The notes beneath the pieces are model-generated. The model was not told the origin of the DNA, did no database searches, and saw only the letters and a program-made list of their open reading frames with translations. From Massilia frigida (lineage in GTDB: Bacteria; Pseudomonadota; Gammaproteobacteria; Burkholderiales; Burkholderiaceae_D): DNA of 64,000 nt. The position numbers and the translations under genes were made by a program. The stretch spans positions 42,415 to 106,414 of the forward strand of contig NZ_WHJG01000028.1 in NCBI RefSeq assembly GCF_011682175.1, written 5' to 3'. Shown in pieces: positions 24,994 through 33,523 of the stretch. Each line of letters begins with the position of its first letter. Within the stretch, counting starts at the first letter, position 1.

Positions 24994-26236
24994 TCCAGCG
25001 CTGCCAGTCAGGATTGTTGGGCCGCATGCGCGGATAGCGGTCGACCACGCTGGGCGCGCGCAGCACGGGGAACTGGCGCGCCACGAAGCGCAAGGTGCTC
25101 ACCGACGGGCTGGTCAGCAGCAGCTTGACCAGCGGGTATTGCCAGTTGAGGCGGTCGACCAGGTCGCTGGCCTCGTAAGCCACGTCGCCGGCGCCATCGC
25201 CGCCCTGGTCCCAGCCGTTGTAGCCGCTCCAGTAGTTGCCGCGCGTGCGGCCCCACTGGACGTCGCGCGCAGCCACGAACTTGACCGCTTCCTCGTTGCC
25301 GATGAAGTCGTTGCCATCGACCGCGTTGTTGGAGGAACCGGCCGACAGGTGCACGCCGGTGCGGTTGTTGATGACGATGTTATTGCGCAGCACATTGAAC
25401 TCGGCGTCGTAGATGAAGAAGCCGCGCCCGTTGGCCGCCACCACATTGTTTTCGATCACCGAATCCTGGATGGTGCGCAGCATGATGCCGTGATCCTCGT
25501 TACCCCAGGCCACGTTGTTGCGCACCACCAGGTTGCGCACTTCCATCAGCGCCAGCCCGCCCCGGTTCTGGTAGGACTCGTTGTTTTCCCACGTGCTGTG
25601 GTTGGTGTTCATGTAGTGGGTGCCGTAGCGCAGGTGGTGGATCTTGTTGCCGCGAAACAGGGCGTGGCGCGAGAGGTCCACGTAGATACCGTCGCGCGCA
25701 TAGCTGATGTTGTTGTCGATGACATCCACGTGGGCGCTGTTGAAGACCTGGATTCCATTGCCGCGCGCCGCCGATTGCAGGTCGCGCTTGCCGCTGATGG
25801 TGTTGCCCGCGAGGGTGGCATGGTCCACTTTTTCGAGCCATACGCCGAACAGGGTGTAGCTCAGCACGCAGTTGCGCAGCACAAAACGGTCGGAGCCGGG
25901 CACCACGTACACGCCCGCATTCTGGCGGTCGAGGTCGGCACCGCTGTCGCGGATGATGAGGCCATCGATGGTGACATCGCTGGCGCTGACCCGGATCACG
26001 TCGCCGCTGTTGCCGCCGCTGATGGTGGGCCGCTCCTGGCCGCGCAGGGTGAGCGGCTTGTCGATCAGCAGCCGTTCCTTGTAGAGCCCGCGCGCGACCA
26101 GGATGGTGTCGCCGGCGCTGGCGGCGCGCACGGCGGCGCCGATCGACTCGCCCGCGCGCACTTGCAGCACGGCGGCGCCGGCCAGGCCCGCGTGCAGGGC
26201 CAGCAGCGCGCCCAGGGCGATGGCGCGCACGCTCAT
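24974..26236 (-). CDS. nosD: NosD, periplasmic beta-helix protein for CuZ assembly
   Basis: NosD is a periplasmic right-handed beta-helix that works with the NosFY transporter to install the copper-sulfide centre. The 420 residues have a signal peptide (ending HAGLAGA) and many coils of the pectate-lyase-like repeat, e.g. NCVLSYTLFGVWLEKVDHAT, ISYARDGIYVDLSRHALF, NNVVAANGRGFFIYDAEFNV. The C-terminal ARDVQWGRTRGNYWSGYNGW is characteristic of NosD. Overlaps nosR by four bases. Confidence 0.93.
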   Translation of the reverse strand: MSVRAIALGALLALHAGLAGAAVLQVRAGESIGAAVRAASAGDTILVARGLYKERLLIDKPLTLRGQERPTISGGNSGDVIRVSASDVTIDGLIIRDSGADLDRQNAGVYVVPGSDRFVLRNCVLSYTLFGVWLEKVDHATLAGNTISGKRDLQSAARGNGIQVFNSAHVDVIDNNISYARDGIYVDLSRHALFRGNKIHHLRYGTHYMNTNHSTWENNESYQNRGGLALMEVRNLVVRNNVAWGNEDHGIMLRTIQDSVIENNVVAANGRGFFIYDAEFNVLRNNIVINNRTGVHLSAGSSNNAVDGNDFIGNEEAVKFVAARDVQWGRTRGNYWSGYNGWDQGGDGAGDVAYEASDLVDRLNWQYPLVKLLLTSPSVSTLRFVARQFPVLRAPSVVDRYPRMRPNNPDWQRWNDKHVH

Positions 26237-28434
26237 GGCGGATCTCCTGCCGATGGCGCCGCCTTGGCCTTGAGCGCAGCGCGCACCGCGTCGAGGGAAA
26301 TGAAATAGCCGGCCGCATTGATCGGCGTGAGCGCATCGCCATTTTTCTCGCGCAGCTTGCGTTCCTTGACCAGCGGCGGACAGGCGTGGTCATCGTAGTA
26401 CAGGATCATGCAGTCGAGGCACAGCATGCATTCCATCTGGTCGATGCGGCCGGCGCTGTCGATCGCGTGCGAGCCGCAGCCGGCCGCGCAGGCGTGGCAA
26501 GTCTGGCATTCGGACTTGCGCTTGAGCCCGAACAGGCGGAACTTGCCGGGAATCGCCAGTCCGGCGCCCAGCGGGCACAGGTATTTGCAATACGGCCGCT
26601 CGCTCAGGAACGACCAGCCCAGGATGGCGCCGATGAAGGCCCAGAACGGCCACGTACGGTTCCATACGCCGACAATGAAGGTGGTTTTGAACGGTTCGAC
26701 CTCGGCCAGCCGCTCGGCCATTTCCATGGAATAGAACGACACTGCCAGCAGTACGGCGAAAATGACGTATTTGATCCACTTGAGCTTATCGTGCAGCGGT
26801 TTCGGCAACAGCTTCTGGAAGCGTGCCAGCCCGACCGCCTTGCCGATGCTGAGCGCCAGTTGTTGCAGCGAGCCGAACGGGCACAGCCAGCCGCAAAACA
26901 CGCCCCTGCCCCACACCAGCACGCTGACGATGATGAACCACCAGAACAGGAAAATGAAGGGATCGGAGAGGAACAATTCCCATTTCCACTGGTGCAGCAG
27001 AGAATGGAACCAGGTCAGCACCTGGGTGATGCTGGGCTGGGCCTTGAGGTAAAAGCCGAGGAACACCACGCTGACCAGCCACAGCACATGGCGCGGACGC
27101 GAAATCCATGGCTTGTGCTTGCGCTTGGAGGCGCGCACCAGCTTGTCGCGCTGCGAATACATGACTGCCGTGAAGGCCTGTACCAGCAGGAACAGCACGA
27201 TCTGGACCGGCTTGCCCTTCCAGATGGCGCGCCAGCTCGCCTCGGGCTGGACGATGTGCGCACGCCCGCCTTCCAGGTAACGCGCCGGTAGCCAGTACGG
27301 CGCATTGAAGTGGACGAAGGTCTTGGCGCCGCTCTGGGCGTCGGCCTTGTTGGCCAGGAACGTAAGCTGCCACGGCCAGGCGGGATTGAAATTGGCCGAG
27401 CGCACGATGAACACGGCCGACTCGGTAAACGCCGGTGCGCCGGGCGCGTGCAAGCCGTACAGGTTCAGGTAATCGGTATCGCGGAAGGTGAAACTTTGCG
27501 GGTCCTGGCGCACCTGGATGCGGTCGTAGATGCCGCCGCGCACAAAGCCCGAGCCCTTGAACGAGGCTTCGCCATTGGCGATGATGAAGATGGCCTGCTC
27601 GTCCGGCTTGAGGTCGGCCATCAGGCGCCGGTAAACCGGTTCGCCCAGCAGGCTGATGCCGACCGTGGGCACGTTCAGGTGGCCGAAATACATGTCGATG
27701 TAGGCAGCGTCGCCGGTCAGGCCGACGTCCTTGCGCTGCAGGGGGAAATGCACCACGCTGCCCTCGTCCAGCAATTGCTGCCAGCTGAGGCGATCGTTAA
27801 GCGGGGTGTAGCGCGGCGCCGGCCGCACTTCGCCCTTGAAAATGCCGACCTGGCGCCCGATTTCGTAGGCGCTGCGCGAAATGACCTGGTTTTCGGCGAT
27901 GACGGTGACGGTGGCGCCGCTGATCGCGTCCAGCCCGACGGTGCCGCCGGCCTCGTCGCCGTGGCCGATTTCAAGCTTGGCGTCGCCGGACTTGCCGGTG
28001 TACTGGCCGATGAATTTGAGCAAAGTCGATTCAGCTATCCCTGCCAATAAAATCGGCTCGGAATGCTTGAGCACGCGCACACCGGTGATGATGCCCTGCG
28101 TATCCATGCCGATCAGGGTGACGATGGGTTTGCCTGAGTAAGCGGGAATGTCGACCACGTCGGTCGACAGGAAAACATAGCCGATGACGCGCTCGGACTT
28201 GTCCGCTCCCACGGCGAGGGCCTCGACATAGCTCGGCCGCCCCTTGCGCACGGAAAACTTCTGCGCCTGCGGCATGACATCGCGGCAAGGCGCCTCGGCG
28301 CACAGGTCGGGGCCATGCAGCAGTTGCTGCGACAGCTCGGCCGAGTAGACCGAGGCGCACGCCGGCCCTGCCGCCAGCAACGATGCCAGGAACAACGGGG
28401 CAAACAGGCGCAGGAGGAAAGCCAGGGCGCGCAT
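26233..28434 (-). CDS. nosR: NosR, membrane flavo-iron-sulfur protein of the N2O reductase system
   Basis: NosR passes electrons to NosZ and is needed for nos expression. 733 residues with a signal peptide. The periplasmic FMN-binding domain (about residues 60-200) has a covalent-flavin motif near DAISGATVTV, the site served by NosX. A NosR-type middle domain is followed by five or so membrane helices (about 395-620) including the WLCPFGSLQQL loop. Two [4Fe-4S] ferredoxin-like motifs follow at the C-terminus: CQTCHACAAGC and CMLCLDCMILYYDDHAC. It stands after nosZ in this cluster. Confidence 0.93.
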   Translation of the reverse strand: MRALAFLLRLFAPLFLASLLAAGPACASVYSAELSQQLLHGPDLCAEAPCRDVMPQAQKFSVRKGRPSYVEALAVGADKSERVIGYVFLSTDVVDIPAYSGKPIVTLIGMDTQGIITGVRVLKHSEPILLAGIAESTLLKFIGQYTGKSGDAKLEIGHGDEAGGTVGLDAISGATVTVIAENQVISRSAYEIGRQVGIFKGEVRPAPRYTPLNDRLSWQQLLDEGSVVHFPLQRKDVGLTGDAAYIDMYFGHLNVPTVGISLLGEPVYRRLMADLKPDEQAIFIIANGEASFKGSGFVRGGIYDRIQVRQDPQSFTFRDTDYLNLYGLHAPGAPAFTESAVFIVRSANFNPAWPWQLTFLANKADAQSGAKTFVHFNAPYWLPARYLEGGRAHIVQPEASWRAIWKGKPVQIVLFLLVQAFTAVMYSQRDKLVRASKRKHKPWISRPRHVLWLVSVVFLGFYLKAQPSITQVLTWFHSLLHQWKWELFLSDPFIFLFWWFIIVSVLVWGRGVFCGWLCPFGSLQQLALSIGKAVGLARFQKLLPKPLHDKLKWIKYVIFAVLLAVSFYSMEMAERLAEVEPFKTTFIVGVWNRTWPFWAFIGAILGWSFLSERPYCKYLCPLGAGLAIPGKFRLFGLKRKSECQTCHACAAGCGSHAIDSAGRIDQMECMLCLDCMILYYDDHACPPLVKERKLREKNGDALTPINAAGYFISLDAVRAALKAKAAPSAGDPP

Positions 28435-28446
28435 CGACAGTCCGGC

Positions 28447-30369
28447 TTACGCTTCGATCAGCAGGCGGCTGCGCATTTCCAGGTGCAGCGCGTGGCAGAA
28501 GTGGGTGCAGTAGATCCAGTAGGCACCGGGCCGGTCCGCCTTGAAGGTCACCGACTTGGTTTCCTGCGGGTTGACGATGAAGTTGATGTTGTACGTCGGA
28601 ATGGCGCAACCGTGGGTCAGGTCTTCCACCTTGTCGTAGTTGGTCAGCGTCAAGGTCACCTCGTCGCCCACCTTGATCTTAATGATCGGCATGCTGAACG
28701 CGGGCGCCTGCGACATCAGGCGCACGTGCACCTTGTTGCCTTTGCGCTCGATACCGGCGGTTTCCGGCGTGACCGCGTTCGGGAAGTCGGTCATGGTGTG
28801 GATCTGGCGCGTCTTGACCACGTCGCGGCGCACGATGATGCCGTCGTGCGGTTCCGGATAGGCGGTATGGTCGGCCATCAAGGTCATCTTGGCGCCGCTG
28901 ATGTCGATCAGTTGTTCGGTTTCGCAGTGCAGCGGGCCGACCGGCAGGAAGCGGTCTTTCGAGAACTTGTTACCCGAGTTGAAGTATTTGCCGTCGGCTT
29001 CCTTGGTTTCGCCCATTGACGCGTAGCCGTGGCCCGGCTGGTAATGCACGTCGATACGGTCGAGCACCACCTTGGCCGCCTTGTCGCCCTTGAACTGGGC
29101 AATCGACGCATCCACGTTCCATTTCACGACCTGGCTGTCGAGGAACAGCGAGGTGAAGGCATTGCCCTTGCCGTCGAACGCGGTGTGCAATGGGCCCAGG
29201 CCGAGTTCCGGTTCGGCTACCACGCAGTCGCGCGGCTGCTTGACTTCGCCACCGAACCAGCCGAGCACCTTGCTCAGTTCGATCACAGTCGCGGTCGGCG
29301 ACAGCTTGCCGGCGCAGACGAAATATTTTCCGTCCGGGCTGGCGTTGACGCCGTGCGGGTTCTTACCGACCGGCACGTAGCAGGTCAGCGCGGTAGCCGG
29401 GTCGGCGTTGGCGGCCTTGCGTCCGTCCACCACCGGCACCTTGGAACTGCCGATGGTGGTGGCCTTGCCAGCCTTGATGGCTTGCTCGATGCGGGCCACG
29501 TTGAAGAATACGCAAGCGTCGCGCTCGGCCGACATCATGCCGGCCAGATCGGCGCCGCCCTCGGTGTTGTACTGGGTGGCGGCGGCCAGCTTGCCGTCGT
29601 AGGACGACGCGACCAGCTCCATGTTGCCATCCACGCGGCACTGCCAGCGTACTTCCATGCTGGCGGCGTCGACGCAGGTGAACAGACAGCCCCATTTGGT
29701 CGGATCGTCCAGGTCGCGTCCGTCGTTCGGCAGCGGCAAGTGGAATTCGGTGCCGCAGAACACGCGGGTGGTGTAGTTGATGGCGGCGTCGACCGGGTCG
29801 CGCTTGTCCGGGAAAATGCCGTGGAAGCCCATCACATTGGGCAGGCTGGTGATCTTGTCGCACTCCATCGTATCCATGCGGATGCGGGCCAGGCGCGCGT
29901 TGATCTTGTCGTTGACGAACAGCCAGCGGCTATCGTAGGTGCCGTCCTTGTAGCTGCCGTGCACGTGGTGGGTGTCGCCGGTGGTGTATTGCAGGCTGCC
30001 ATCGGCCTTGGTGCCGATGATCGCCTTCGATTCGTTGGTGATGCCCCAGCCGACCATGCAATCGGTATTGAATACGGGAATGCGTTTCAGGGTGCGGCCG
30101 GACGGCAGGCCGAGCACGCGCACTTCGCCGCCGTGGCCGGCGCTGATGAAGGCGTAATAGGTATCGAGCTGGCCGGGTTTGATGTGCTCGCCGGTATCGG
30201 CGGCTTTGGCGGGCGCGGCGGCCTTGCCTGGCGCGGCCTCCTCCTTGCATCCGGCCAGTCCGATGGTAGCGCCCGCGGTCACCAGGCCCGCCAGGGCGCT
30301 CTTGCCAAGGAAATCGCGGCGGCTGCCTGGGGTGGCGCTACTGGACGTTGCTGGAATGTTCTTCTTCAT
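28447..30369 (-). CDS. nosZ: Nitrous-oxide reductase NosZ
   Basis: Periplasmic dicopper enzyme reducing N2O to N2. 640 residues with a Tat signal (GSRRDFLGKSALAGLVTAGA), a feature of clade I enzymes. The beta-propeller carries CuZ histidines in TGDTHHVHGSYKDGT, KNPHGVNASPDGKYFV, GPLHTAFDGKGNAFTSLF and YPEPHDGIIVRRD. The C-terminal cupredoxin domain holds CuA as CTHFCHALHLEM (Cys621, Cys625, His629, Met632). The position of Pseudomonas stutzeri Trp620 is His here. nosR follows after only 12 bases, with nosZ first in the operon. No clear FNR site was found in the 250 bases upstream. Confidence 0.95.
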   Translation of the reverse strand: MKKNIPATSSSATPGSRRDFLGKSALAGLVTAGATIGLAGCKEEAAPGKAAAPAKAADTGEHIKPGQLDTYYAFISAGHGGEVRVLGLPSGRTLKRIPVFNTDCMVGWGITNESKAIIGTKADGSLQYTTGDTHHVHGSYKDGTYDSRWLFVNDKINARLARIRMDTMECDKITSLPNVMGFHGIFPDKRDPVDAAINYTTRVFCGTEFHLPLPNDGRDLDDPTKWGCLFTCVDAASMEVRWQCRVDGNMELVASSYDGKLAAATQYNTEGGADLAGMMSAERDACVFFNVARIEQAIKAGKATTIGSSKVPVVDGRKAANADPATALTCYVPVGKNPHGVNASPDGKYFVCAGKLSPTATVIELSKVLGWFGGEVKQPRDCVVAEPELGLGPLHTAFDGKGNAFTSLFLDSQVVKWNVDASIAQFKGDKAAKVVLDRIDVHYQPGHGYASMGETKEADGKYFNSGNKFSKDRFLPVGPLHCETEQLIDISGAKMTLMADHTAYPEPHDGIIVRRDVVKTRQIHTMTDFPNAVTPETAGIERKGNKVHVRLMSQAPAFSMPIIKIKVGDEVTLTLTNYDKVEDLTHGCAIPTYNINFIVNPQETKSVTFKADRPGAYWIYCTHFCHALHLEMRSRLLIEA

Positions 30370-30401
30370 GATGTCACTCTCCGGTTCTGGGCAAGGGGGA
30401 A

Positions 30402-30417
30402 CGCTCCCCCATATCGC
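30402..30417. repeat. Short GC hairpin in the nosZ leader
   Basis: GGGGGAACGCTCCCCC: a six-base perfect stem with a four-base loop, 33 bases upstream of the nosZ start, so probably in the mRNA leader. Role unknown. Confidence 0.5.
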
Positions 30418-30516
30418 TGATTCGCGTCGACCTTCGGGAAACGTATGCCGACTGGATAAGTGTAAAGATCGGGCTAGACAGTGCCTATGCGCATGACGGT
30501 TGTGCGGGGCTGGTAG

Positions 30517-30539
30517 AAGGCGTAGGCGGACTACGCCTT
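30517..30539. repeat. Hairpin AAGGCGTAG / CTACGCCTT upstream of nosZ
   Basis: Nine-base perfect arms with a five-base loop (GCGGA). It lies between the end of the GH31 gene's terminator and the nosZ leader, at about 150 bases before nosZ. It may be a REP-like unit or a bidirectional terminator. Confidence 0.55.
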
Positions 30540-30577
30540 TATGCTTATGGCGTGTGAGGATAGGAAAGCGTAGGGGT

Positions 30578-30607
30578 AAAAAAAGCCCGCCGGTGGCGCC
30601 GGCGGGC
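30578..30607 (-). terminator. Rho-independent terminator of the xyloglucan/xylose operon
   Basis: GCCCGCCGG / CCGGCGGGC nine-base stem with a five-base loop followed on the minus strand by seven T. It lies 20 bases past the GH31 stop and would end the long leftward transcript. Confidence 0.9.
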
Positions 30608-30626
30608 TTCTGGGAGTGGCGGGAGC

Positions 30627-33485
30627 TTACATCCTGACTGTCAGCGCCTTGCCCTCATAATTGACTTCCTTATCGGCCAGATCGAAGTTATCGGAACTCG
30701 ATACGCCGGCCTTGATGAAACGGACCTTGAACTGGCGCTTGGCCACCATGCCCTTGTACTGGCCGGTGCGCTCGCCGATGGTCACCGTTTTGGTTTTGTC
30801 GTCGTAACTGAGCGGAATGCGCGTAAATTCGCCCCGGGTGTAGGCGTTGGTGACGCCATCGTCTTCATACAGGCTGAATTTGCCGTCGGCGCCGGTATAG
30901 ATCGTGAGCGTGAGCGGCGCGTCCGGTTTTTCATCCACGTACTGGGTCACGGGGCCCATCGGCAAAATCGCGCCGGCCTTGACCAGCAGCGGCATGCGCG
31001 CGGCCGGGGCTTTCATGGTCACCGTCTTGCCGACCTGGTGCAGCGCGCCCGTGTAGAAGTCGTACCACGCGGCGCCTTTCGGCATATACACCGTGCGCTC
31101 GCGCGCGCCGTACACGTGCACCGGCGCGACCATGATGTCGCGCCCGAACAGGTACTGGTCCTTGATGTCCTTGACCTGTTCATCCTTCGGGAAATCCATC
31201 ACCAGCCCGCGCATCACGGTGCCCGAGTGGTAGTAGATATCCGAGGCCGACGTGTAAATGTAGGGCATCAGGCGGTAGCGCAGTTTCAGGTACCACACCA
31301 TCGAGTCCTGCATTTCCGAACCTTCGGGCGCGATGTTGTAGATCTCGCGCTTGACCACTTCGCCGTGGGAACGGAACAGCGGCGTAAAGGCGCCGAACTG
31401 GAACCAGCGCAGGTTCAGTTCCTGCCACTCCTTCAGGTCTTCCGGCTTGACGGTGGAGCTGCCGGTGCTGCGGTTTTCCTGGGCCGAGCCGGCATCGCCG
31501 CCCTGGAAGCGCACTTCCTGGGCATAGCCGCCGATATCGTGGGTCCAGTTGGGAATGCCGGACATCGAAAAATTCACGCCCGCCGAAATCTGGTCATGCA
31601 GATTATTCCAGCGCCCCACCGTGTCGCCGCTCCACACCGCCACCGCATTGCGCTGGATACCCGCGTAGCCGGAGCGCGACAGGATCAGCTGGCGCGTGTC
31701 GGGCTGATCGCGGTTGAGGCCCTCGATCAGCGCCTGCGTGTGCGGCAGGCTGTAGGTGTTGTAGGTGATCTCGCCGGCGCCGTACACGGTCGGCCCGATC
31801 AGCTTCTTGAAATCCTCGGGACGGGTGTTCGACAGCACATCCGGCTCGCTGTTATCCATCCACCACGAATCGAAGCCGAGGCTACCGAGCCTGGATTTGA
31901 CCTGGCGATAATAGATATCGCGCGCTTCCTGCGTGTACGGGTCGTAATGGGCGTTTTTGTAGCCCGGGCCAACCCAGTCAAGGTCGCCGTTGTCGACGTT
32001 CCTGGTCCACATGTGGCCCTTGGACGCAAATTCCTTGTAGTTGTCGGTATCGGCGTAGAATTTGCCCCAGATCGACAGCATCACGCGCACATGGTTCTTG
32101 TGGATTTCATCGACCATGCCTTTCGGGTCCGGAAAGCGGGTCTTGTCGAAATCGTGCGAGCCCCAGCCATTTTCGGGCCAGTAGAGCCAGTCCTGCACGA
32201 TGTTGTCTAACGGCCAGCCGCGCTTGCGGTATTCGCGTACCGCGCCGACGATCTGCTCCTGGGTTTCGTAGCGCTGGCGCGACTGCCAGAAGCCGTAGGC
32301 CCATTTCGGCATCATCGGCGCCTGCCCGGTCAGGTGACGGTAGCCGGCGATCACGCTGTCCATATTGCCGGCGTTGATGACGTAGTAATTGATCGCCTGG
32401 GCGATCTCGGACGAAAACGTCAGCGCATGGCGCTCGGCCTTCGGCAGCGGATCGTTGTGGGTGATGGCGATCATGCCGCCGGTCGGCTTCCATTCCAGGT
32501 GCAGCTTGACCGGCTTGTTGGCGTAAAATTTCACTTCGAAGTTGTGGTACCACGGGTTCCAGCCCTGGCGCCAGACGTCGAGCACCTGCTTGCCATCGAG
32601 CGTCAAGGTCGCGTAATCGGACGAATACAGCTGCATCTTGTGCACGCCGGCCTTGGCCGAGCGGATGGTGGCGTCCCACACCACCTTGACGTCCTTCAGC
32701 TCTTTCAGGGGACCGAGTTCCTTCGGCCAGTTTTCGGCCACGTCCTTGAGGTATTTGTAGTCGACGTCGGTTTCGTGGCGGGTCAACACCAGCTTCTCGC
32801 CCACGTAATAGCGCGCGGTCAGGCCGCCGGCCTTGCCGCTGGCGTCGACCAGTTTCAGGTCGCGCTTCATCGGGCCGTAGGGCTTCGGGTCGCCGAAGCG
32901 CGAGATCGCATTGTTATCCCACAGGACGCCGTAGTTTTTGTCGGAGATAACGAACGGCACCGCCACGTCCATATTGTGCTGCGCCAGCAGGACGTCTTCG
33001 CCGTTCATGTTCATCTGGGCGTTCTGGTGCTGCCCAAGGCCGTAGTACGCATCCTTCAGGCCCGGGTTGAAACCCTGCCTGATCGCCAAAAACGGCTTGC
33101 CGTCGACCTTGACCGGCGTCAGGCTTTCGGACGACTGGGTGAGAAACACTTCGCCTTTGGCGTTATAGAACTTCACCAGACCGGTTTTCAAAGAGACTTT
33201 GGCCGATATCTTGCCGGCGTTGAGGGTCACCACGTCCTTGTCCGCATCGCTGACCGTGAACTGGCAGGCGCACGGTTTGGCAACGATCATCATCGATGGC
33301 GTCAGTTCCTTGCCGGGCTGGTCGGATTTGACGACATGGATGATATTCTCGCTCATCACGTCAAGACGCACTTCCTTCGCGGCGCCCTGGTCGGGCTTGA
33401 CGACGATTCCGCTGCCGGTTTTCTCGAAGGTGCCCGCCAGGGCGTGGCCTGAAGCCATCAAAGCCAGGCAGGAAGCCGTTCCCAC
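30627..33485 (-). CDS. GH31 alpha-xylosidase with PA14-like insert
   Basis: Releases alpha-xylose from xyloglucan oligosaccharides. 952 residues from the GTG at 33485. Order: N-terminal beta domain, a PA14-like insert at about 221-350 (RSAKAGVHKMQLYSSDYATL), then the GH31 barrel with nucleophile Asp544 in WWMDNSEPD and acid/base Asp621 in VWSGD. A PA14 insert and a GH35/GH95/TonB-receptor neighbourhood match Cellvibrio Xyl31A-type enzymes. The GTG has no ribosome site and leaves no charged signal-peptide head. A GGAG is well placed instead before an ATA at 33503 that would add RLKSL, so a non-ATG start is possible. Last gene of the long operon. Confidence 0.9.
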   Translation of the reverse strand: MGTASCLALMASGHALAGTFEKTGSGIVVKPDQGAAKEVRLDVMSENIIHVVKSDQPGKELTPSMMIVAKPCACQFTVSDADKDVVTLNAGKISAKVSLKTGLVKFYNAKGEVFLTQSSESLTPVKVDGKPFLAIRQGFNPGLKDAYYGLGQHQNAQMNMNGEDVLLAQHNMDVAVPFVISDKNYGVLWDNNAISRFGDPKPYGPMKRDLKLVDASGKAGGLTARYYVGEKLVLTRHETDVDYKYLKDVAENWPKELGPLKELKDVKVVWDATIRSAKAGVHKMQLYSSDYATLTLDGKQVLDVWRQGWNPWYHNFEVKFYANKPVKLHLEWKPTGGMIAITHNDPLPKAERHALTFSSEIAQAINYYVINAGNMDSVIAGYRHLTGQAPMMPKWAYGFWQSRQRYETQEQIVGAVREYRKRGWPLDNIVQDWLYWPENGWGSHDFDKTRFPDPKGMVDEIHKNHVRVMLSIWGKFYADTDNYKEFASKGHMWTRNVDNGDLDWVGPGYKNAHYDPYTQEARDIYYRQVKSRLGSLGFDSWWMDNSEPDVLSNTRPEDFKKLIGPTVYGAGEITYNTYSLPHTQALIEGLNRDQPDTRQLILSRSGYAGIQRNAVAVWSGDTVGRWNNLHDQISAGVNFSMSGIPNWTHDIGGYAQEVRFQGGDAGSAQENRSTGSSTVKPEDLKEWQELNLRWFQFGAFTPLFRSHGEVVKREIYNIAPEGSEMQDSMVWYLKLRYRLMPYIYTSASDIYYHSGTVMRGLVMDFPKDEQVKDIKDQYLFGRDIMVAPVHVYGARERTVYMPKGAAWYDFYTGALHQVGKTVTMKAPAARMPLLVKAGAILPMGPVTQYVDEKPDAPLTLTIYTGADGKFSLYEDDGVTNAYTRGEFTRIPLSYDDKTKTVTIGERTGQYKGMVAKRQFKVRFIKAGVSSSDNFDLADKEVNYEGKALTVRM

Positions 33486-33523
33486 CAGTGATTTAAGACG
33501 TATTCTATGATCTCCAATAGTAT

